A stretch of 64,000 nucleotides of DNA from assembly GCA_044227505.1 (NCBI GenBank), contig JBGAWP010000006.1, positions 44,484 through 108,483 on the forward strand, given 5' to 3'. The notes under the pieces are model-generated. The model worked only from the letters and a program-made list of their open reading frames with translations. It was not told the origin of the DNA and made no database searches. A program made the translations under genes and the position numbers. This document shows positions 58,983 to 64,000 of this stretch, in pieces. Origin of the DNA: UBA7236 sp044227505. GTDB lineage: Bacteria > Bacteroidota > Bacteroidia > Chitinophagales > BACL12. Position 1 is the first letter of the stretch. Each line of letters begins with the position of its first letter.

Positions 58983-60572
58983 CGCAAAAGAAATCGCCCT
59001 CTTCTCCCGAATCACCGTCACCTTAATATGCCCCGGATACTGCATCTCATCCTGAATTTTTTGAGCAATGCTGAATGATAATTCTTCGGCCTGAACATCG
59101 GTAACTTTTTCTGCTTCCACAATTACACGTAATTCACGGCCGGCCTGAATAGCATATGCTTTTTCAACTCCGTCGTTCACCAATGCAATGGATTCCATTT
59201 CTTTAATGCGTTTGAGATAACTCTCTAGAATTTCTCTTCTTGCACCAGGTCGTGCACCGCTAATTGCATCACATGCCTGAACAATTGGAGAAATTACATA
59301 TTGCATTTCTATCTCATCGTGATGTGCACCAACTGCATTTACAATTGCAGGATGTTCACCGTATTTCTCACATAATTTCGCACCTAATAATGCGTGACTT
59401 AATTCACTTTCCTCCTCAGGAACTTTTCCAATGTCATGCAAGAGACCTGCGCGTTTTGCGAGTTTTGCATTGAGTCCTAATTCCGCTGCCATGGTTGCAC
59501 ACAAATGCGCAACTTCTCGGCTGTGTTGTAATAAATTCTGACCATAAGAAGAACGGAAACGCATGCGTCCGATAATGCGAATTAATTCGGGATGCAAACC
59601 TGTAACGCCTAATTCAATTACAGTTCTTTCTCCTATCTCCACAATATGTTCTTCCATTTGTTTTTTGGTTTTTGCAACCACTTCTTCGATACGTGCCGGA
59701 TGTATTCTTCCGTCTGCCACCAATCGCTGCAAACTCAATCGCGCAATTTCTCTGCGCACAGGATCAAAACCGGAAATAATAATTGTTTCCGGAGTATCAT
59801 CCACAATAAATTCAACTCCCGTTGCGGCTTCCAATGCACGAATATTTCTTCCCTCGCGACCAATTATCTGACCTTTCTGATCATCACTGTCGAGATTAAA
59901 TACGGAAACTGAATTTTCAATTGCCTGTTCCGCAGCGGTTCGTTGAATAGTTTGAAGAATGATCTTTTTAGCTTCTTTATTCGCTTTTAATTTCGCTTCC
60001 TCAACAATTTCTTTAATATGCGACATCGCCTTGTTTTTGGCTTCGTCTTTTAATGCCTCTATCAATTCATTTCTCGCCTGATCTGCACTTAATTTACTTA
60101 CTTCTTCTAATTTTTGAATATGCGTTTCATACGCCTTATCCAATTCTCCTTTTTTCGTATTTACAACCTCTAATTGTGTTGCAAGGTTTTCGCGAATGGC
60201 ATTTACCTCAGCTTCTTTTTTTGAATATTGTTGCTGCTGCTGACCTAATTGCGATTCCTTTTGTTTCATGCGCATTTCCTGCTCTTCCAGCTTTGCAACT
60301 TTTTGCTGTCTTTCTTTTTCCAGTTCCGCTTTGTGCTGAATTAACTGATCTTTTAATTCAAGAGATTTTTCGCGTTTGTAGGCATCTGAATCATTTTTAC
60401 TTTTTTGTAATAATAATTCCGCTTCTTTTTTTGCGGTGGAAAGAATGTCGTTCGCTTCGCGTTGTGCTAATCCTTTTTGGCCTTTCGTTTGTCCGAAAAT
60501 AAGCCGCCCTGTAATTAATCCTATCACAAGGGTAGCTACACCAATAATTACGTACATTAAAATGTCGTTCAT
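58977..60572 (-). CDS. rny: Ribonuclease Y
   Basis: A membrane-anchored endoribonuclease of mRNA decay, 531 residues from the ATG at 60572; an upstream frame adds ten unlikely residues. One N-terminal helix (about 5-25) is followed by a long coiled coil (about 30-190, rich in Lys/Glu/Gln). The KH domain follows (GQIIGREGRNIRALEAATGVEFIVDDTPE near 220), then the HD domain with HSREVAHLCATMA and LLHDIGKVPE near 345-380. Order and length match RNase Y of other bacteria. It is probably cotranscribed with zapA and pheT upstream. Confidence 0.95.
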   Translation of the reverse strand: MNDILMYVIIGVATLVIGLITGRLIFGQTKGQKGLAQREANDILSTAKKEAELLLQKSKNDSDAYKREKSLELKDQLIQHKAELEKERQQKVAKLEEQEMRMKQKESQLGQQQQQYSKKEAEVNAIRENLATQLEVVNTKKGELDKAYETHIQKLEEVSKLSADQARNELIEALKDEAKNKAMSHIKEIVEEAKLKANKEAKKIILQTIQRTAAEQAIENSVSVFNLDSDDQKGQIIGREGRNIRALEAATGVEFIVDDTPETIIISGFDPVRREIARLSLQRLVADGRIHPARIEEVVAKTKKQMEEHIVEIGERTVIELGVTGLHPELIRIIGRMRFRSSYGQNLLQHSREVAHLCATMAAELGLNAKLAKRAGLLHDIGKVPEEESELSHALLGAKLCEKYGEHPAIVNAVGAHHDEIEMQYVISPIVQACDAISGARPGARREILESYLKRIKEMESIALVNDGVEKAYAIQAGRELRVIVEAEKVTDVQAEELSFSIAQKIQDEMQYPGHIKVTVIREKRAISFAK

Positions 60573-60677
60573 ATATATGGTTTTTATGATGAGGGACTTC
60601 AACGGTAAGAAAACCGAGAATCAGAGAGGATATCCATTGCAGTGCGCCGGAATTTTGCAGGTTTTGAGAAGAGTTAC

Positions 60678-60989
60678 TTAAGAATTAAGCGCCTTTAATA
60701 TTTGCTGATTGAGCAGTTCAAGTTCAGATGTGTGGTCTGTTTCCGGTATTTGCTCAATTGTTTTATTTTCCTCCCCAAGTTTATCTACCATCATCGTCAA
60801 CATCGCCATCGCGAGATAATCTTGTTTATCGCTGCCTGAATGCAGGTTTTGGAGTTCTTTTATTTTTTCAGCTATTATTCTGGCTGCCTTTCTCACTGTT
60901 TCTTCTTCCTCAGGCTTCACTTTAAGCCTGTAGGGCCTGTCGCAAATCGTGACATGTATATTCAACAATTTGCTTTCCTCAGTATCCAT
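60678..60989 (-). CDS. zapA: Cell-division protein ZapA
   Basis: An FtsZ-ring stabilising protein of 103 residues. The N-terminal ZapA domain (LLNIHVTICDRPYRLKVKPEEEETVRKAARIIAEKIKE) is followed by a C-terminal helix (KQDYLAMAMLTMMVDKL...LELLNQQILKALN) that forms the coiled-coil dimer. The ATG at 60989 is chosen over a TTG at 61016. Its place between a coiled-coil gene and rny is common in Bacteroidota. Confidence 0.92.
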   Translation of the reverse strand: MDTEESKLLNIHVTICDRPYRLKVKPEEEETVRKAARIIAEKIKELQNLHSGSDKQDYLAMAMLTMMVDKLGEENKTIEQIPETDHTSELELLNQQILKALNS

Positions 60990-61087
60990 TGGGTTTTTTA
61001 CGTTCGTTTGGTCCAATTGGGACTAAAGTTAAGGAAAGATTATGAAAATGCTAAAAACCGGTGTGGAGCTTTCACCCTATTAAGTGT

Positions 61088-61387
61088 TCAATCGTTCAAA
61101 AGTGCTATACAATTGTCCACTTCTTTGATCAGTTCGTTGATCTTTTTTTTCATCTCCGCCTTGCCGGGGTTGCTTTCATCGCCACCTGTTCCACCGGCTA
61201 TCGTTTGAACGGTTTTTATCAGTTCAATTTGTTTTTCCAGCTCTTCTATCTTTTTATTTTTATCCTGAGTGGTTTTTCGCTGGGCATCGAGCTGGCTTTT
61301 CAGAATATCATTCTCATTTTTAACTGCATGATAGTTCCGGAGCAAACGGTCTAAGTTGCTTTTTATATTTTGTAACTGTTCCTGCAT
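61088..61387 (-). CDS. Coiled-coil protein of unknown function upstream of zapA
   Basis: A 99-residue soluble protein, mostly one long coiled coil (residues about 1-55: EQLQNIKSNLDRLLRNYHAVKNENDILKSQL and on). A Gly-rich turn near 64-72 and a second helix (KAEMKKKINELIKEVDNCIALLND) complete it. The two-helix layout and position directly before zapA suggest a cell-division partner, in the manner of ZapB. This role is inferred, not shown. Confidence 0.75.
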   Translation of the reverse strand: MQEQLQNIKSNLDRLLRNYHAVKNENDILKSQLDAQRKTTQDKNKKIEELEKQIELIKTVQTIAGGTGGDESNPGKAEMKKKINELIKEVDNCIALLND

Positions 61388-61450
61388 ATTATTTGTGTGT
61401 GTGTTCTGCCCTGCTAAAAAAGCATTTGGCAGGTTCGAAACTACATATAA

Positions 61451-63889
61451 TTATTTACGAATTACAGCATTTAGTTCCTTTTCATAACGGGAAAGCAACT
61501 TTTGAATAACATCCTCTACTTCCGAATCGGTAAGCGTGCGGTCGGGATTTCCAAAAGTTAAACCAACGGCATAACTTTTTTTGCCTTCCAGTTTCTCGCC
61601 TTCATAAACATCAAATAATCTTATATCTTTTAAAATTGGTTTGCCTTCTTTTTTTGTTATTGCTTCAATTTCGGCGAAGGTAACCGAAGGTTCCAATATC
61701 AATGCAAGATCTCTGCGCACTTCCGGAAATTTAGAAATTTCTTTAAAGGTTACTTTGCGCGTAATTAAATTTTCAAGCATAATACTCCAGTCCAATTCAG
61801 CATAATACACCGGTAATTTAATATCAAAATCTGCACAAATTTCTTTTTTTACAGCCCCACAAATTCCAATATTTTTTCCACCGACAATTAATTCTGCTCC
61901 ACTTTCTAAAATTTTATTTGTTGGGGGGATATTATTCCACGTTGCCGAACAATTCATTTCCGACAATAAGGCTTCCGTTAATTGTTTAATATCGAAGTGG
62001 TCTGATCTTCTTGTTGTATTTCTCCAGTTCTCTTCCGTAGCTGATCCTGTAATATAAATTCCGATCTTTTCGGTCTCCGTATATTTTCCATTTAATAATG
62101 AATATACTCTTCCGAATTCAAAAACCTTTAAGTCCTGTTGTTTGTGGTTATGGTTGTAGGATATTACTTCCAGTCCTGTGAACAACATGGTTTGACGCAT
62201 ACAATCCAATTCCGCATTTAAACTGTTTAATAAATTAACGCGTTCGTTGTTTATTTCAGGAATAAATTTCTCTACATATTTTGAACGCGAAATTGCATTC
62301 GTAAATATTTCATAACAACCAGAGTCGGTTAAATAATTAATTGTTCTCTGGCGTATTTTTTCTTTGTCCGGTTTAGGGCTCACCAAATATGGAGTTCTTA
62401 TTCCGGCAGGAACAGGAATATTATTAAAACCATATATACGCAGAATTTCTTCTATGATATCAATCTCGCGCAATACATCATTTTTGTAGGATGGAACTTC
62501 CAGTTTTAATCCTTCCGGTGTTTTTTCGGCGATCTTAATATTTAATGATTCTAATATGGTGATAATGGTTTCTTGCGGGATCTTAATGGTGCTCATCATT
62601 TCCATTCGCGCATATCGCAAAAATATTTCCGTTGCTTTTATTTTGTTGGGATAGATGTCGATATAATCGCCTTGAATTTCCCCTCCGCAAAGTTCCACAA
62701 GCATACTTGCAGCAGTTTGCAGGGCTTTCATGGTAATTTCAACATCAGTTCCTTTAGCATATCGCGACGAAGCATCTGTTTTTAATCCCTGATTGTTTTC
62801 TGTCTTTCTGATAAAGGAAGGATTAAAACAAGCACTTTCGATAAAAATATTTTTTGTGGTAGTTGTTATTCCTGAATGTATTCCACCATAAACTCCTGCA
62901 ATACACATTCCTTCTTCCGCATTGCAGATCATAAGATCGTCTGCATTTAATTTTCTTGTTTTTTCATCAAGGGTGATAAATTCAGTATTTTGAGGAAGGG
63001 TTTTTATGATCACTGTATTGCCGGTTATTTTATCCGCATCAAATGCATGTAATGGCTGACCAAATTCCTGTAAAATATAATTCGTGATATCTACCACATT
63101 ATTAATTGGCCGCATACCCACAGCCTTCAATTTATTTTGAAGCCATGCCGGTGATTCTTTAATACTTATATTTTCTATCAAAACTCCCGAATATCGGAAA
63201 CATCCATTTTCATTTTCCAGCAGCACTTTAATTTTATTTTCTGAGGAAACCGAATTTTTATTTTCAGCAATTTTTGTTGGATCTTTTAATTCCGGAAATT
63301 CTATTCCTCTCGAGATTAATGCTGCTCTTAATTCCCGGGCAGTTCCGAAATGAGAATTTGCATCTGCGTGATTTGCAGTTAATCCGATCTCGATGATGGT
63401 ATCGGAATAAATATTAAATAATTTTTTTATTTCCGTTCCTACAGCGGTTTCCCCGGGTAAAATAAATAAACCATCATGCCCTTCGCCCAATCCAATTTCA
63501 TCTTCAGCACACAACATTCCGTTGCTTTCCACTCCGCGAATTTTTGCTTTTTTAATGGTGAAAGTTTCTCCTTTTATTGGGTGGATGGTAGTTCCGGGTA
63601 TTGCGACAATTACTTTTTGTCCCGCAGCCACATTCGGAGCACCACAAACTATTTGCAAGTTCTCTCCCGAACCGGTATTTACCGTTGTAACTTTCAATTT
63701 ATCCGCATCCGGATGTTTTTCGCAGGTAATAACTTCTCCCGCAAACAAACCCTCTAATCCTCCCTTTACACTTTCAAAAGCATACACACCTTCCACCTCC
63801 AAACCGATATCGGTAAGTAATTCCGCTGCTTTGTCCGCACTCATTTTTACCGGTAAGATCTCTTGTAACCAGTTCCAGGATATTTTCAT
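61451..63889 (-). CDS. pheT: Phenylalanyl-tRNA synthetase beta subunit
   Basis: The large, non-catalytic-core beta subunit of PheRS, 812 residues from the ATG at 63889; the frame extends 25 codons upstream into a repeat-like sequence that is not protein-like. It shows the N-terminal MKISWNWLQEILP start and a tRNA-binding EMAP-like domain (GEVITCEKHPDADKLKVTTVNTG near 45-66). The B3/4 editing region, the B5 domain and the C-terminal anticodon-recognising FDX-ACB domain (FPEVRRDLALILEPSVTFAEIE near 715) follow. pheS is not adjacent. It begins the pheT-coiled coil-zapA-rny row. Confidence 0.95.
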   Translation of the reverse strand: MKISWNWLQEILPVKMSADKAAELLTDIGLEVEGVYAFESVKGGLEGLFAGEVITCEKHPDADKLKVTTVNTGSGENLQIVCGAPNVAAGQKVIVAIPGTTIHPIKGETFTIKKAKIRGVESNGMLCAEDEIGLGEGHDGLFILPGETAVGTEIKKLFNIYSDTIIEIGLTANHADANSHFGTARELRAALISRGIEFPELKDPTKIAENKNSVSSENKIKVLLENENGCFRYSGVLIENISIKESPAWLQNKLKAVGMRPINNVVDITNYILQEFGQPLHAFDADKITGNTVIIKTLPQNTEFITLDEKTRKLNADDLMICNAEEGMCIAGVYGGIHSGITTTTKNIFIESACFNPSFIRKTENNQGLKTDASSRYAKGTDVEITMKALQTAASMLVELCGGEIQGDYIDIYPNKIKATEIFLRYARMEMMSTIKIPQETIITILESLNIKIAEKTPEGLKLEVPSYKNDVLREIDIIEEILRIYGFNNIPVPAGIRTPYLVSPKPDKEKIRQRTINYLTDSGCYEIFTNAISRSKYVEKFIPEINNERVNLLNSLNAELDCMRQTMLFTGLEVISYNHNHKQQDLKVFEFGRVYSLLNGKYTETEKIGIYITGSATEENWRNTTRRSDHFDIKQLTEALLSEMNCSATWNNIPPTNKILESGAELIVGGKNIGICGAVKKEICADFDIKLPVYYAELDWSIMLENLITRKVTFKEISKFPEVRRDLALILEPSVTFAEIEAITKKEGKPILKDIRLFDVYEGEKLEGKKSYAVGLTFGNPDRTLTDSEVEDVIQKLLSRYEKELNAVIRK

Positions 63890-64000
63890 GGGGGTAAAGA
63901 TAAATAAGAATTGTGGATGGGTAGGCCGGGAACCTGCCTGCCGGCAGCTACTGTGTACCCACATCTTTTATAATTCTTACCGCAATTAGTAATTTATTAA

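Noticed and set aside
60053..60502. Plus-strand 149-codon open frame antisense to rny
   Set aside because: It mirrors the Lys/Glu-rich coiled coil of rny, giving a Leu/Phe-rich false frame; rny has full domain support.
60573..60677. 6S RNA gene next to zapA, as in gamma-proteobacteria
   Set aside because: The gap is about 100 bases, too short, and no large bulged hairpin is visible.

Overview
The window looks like chromosomal DNA of an aerobic member of the Bacteroidota, probably a Chitinophagales/Saprospirales-like lineage (the order is inferred from gene content, not proven). Supporting features are an alternative complex III operon, a type IX secretion C-terminal sorting domain, a TonB-dependent receptor paired with a DUF4249 lipoprotein, an atpDC pair separated from the other ATP synthase genes, promoters of the form TTTG-N19-TAnnTTTG, AT-rich sequence and almost no Shine-Dalgarno signals. 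No rRNA, tRNA, CRISPR array, integrase or transposase was recognised.

Layout. 1-6.5 kb, minus strand: a VWA membrane protein cut by the window edge, fabG, sucD, mlaF-mlaE and a small Omp85-type barrel. 6.7-8.5 kb, plus: atpD-atpC with a clear promoter and terminator. 8.8-15 kb, minus: a TfoX-like protein, a SIMPL protein, a DUF4249 lipoprotein with its TonB receptor, and an unknown lipoprotein. 15.2-31.8 kb, plus: one long respiratory operon, actABCDEF followed by coxB, coxA, ctaB, two subunit III-type proteins, a subunit IV-like protein, two SCO-fold proteins, a DUF420 protein and a small CxxC membrane protein. Quinol would be oxidised by ACIII and electrons passed through c-hemes to the CuA/aa3-type oxidase; the tail of the operon supplies heme O synthesis and copper-site assembly. 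32.4-41 kb: an SDR, priA, an Rrf2 regulator, an OprP-like porin, an SLC13 transporter, a desaturase and a lipoprotein. 41-48.3 kb, minus: a leucine-rich protein, a seven-repeat FG-GAP propeller with T9SS tail, a DUF2809 protein, and a small envelope-polysaccharide operon (Gfo/Idh oxidoreductase, lipoprotein, polyprenyl sugar-phosphate transferase). 48.4-57.4 kb: lnt, an inositol-monophosphatase-family gene, then a phosphate locus in which pit-DUF47 is divergent from pstS-C-A-B-phoU. 58-64 kb: a fasciclin protein, then rny, zapA, a coiled-coil protein and pheT on the minus strand.

The most unusual content lies between the genes. Many intergenic stretches carry degenerate arrays with a strict 7-base period (examples at 2619-2757, 11149-11273, 44897-44973, 54841-55005, 57475-57725, 58906-58982). 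The unit sequence changes along an array while the 7-base register is kept. Several arrays start at the stop codon of the upstream gene, and several carry a short atcc-N5-ggat core. Other dispersed families are a 27-base identical repeat at 1752 and 56640, a CCACAGAGTT hairpin with three copies, REP-like GGGCTTTAGCCC elements in a 180-bp tandem, and CGCAAAG/CACGAAG repeats.
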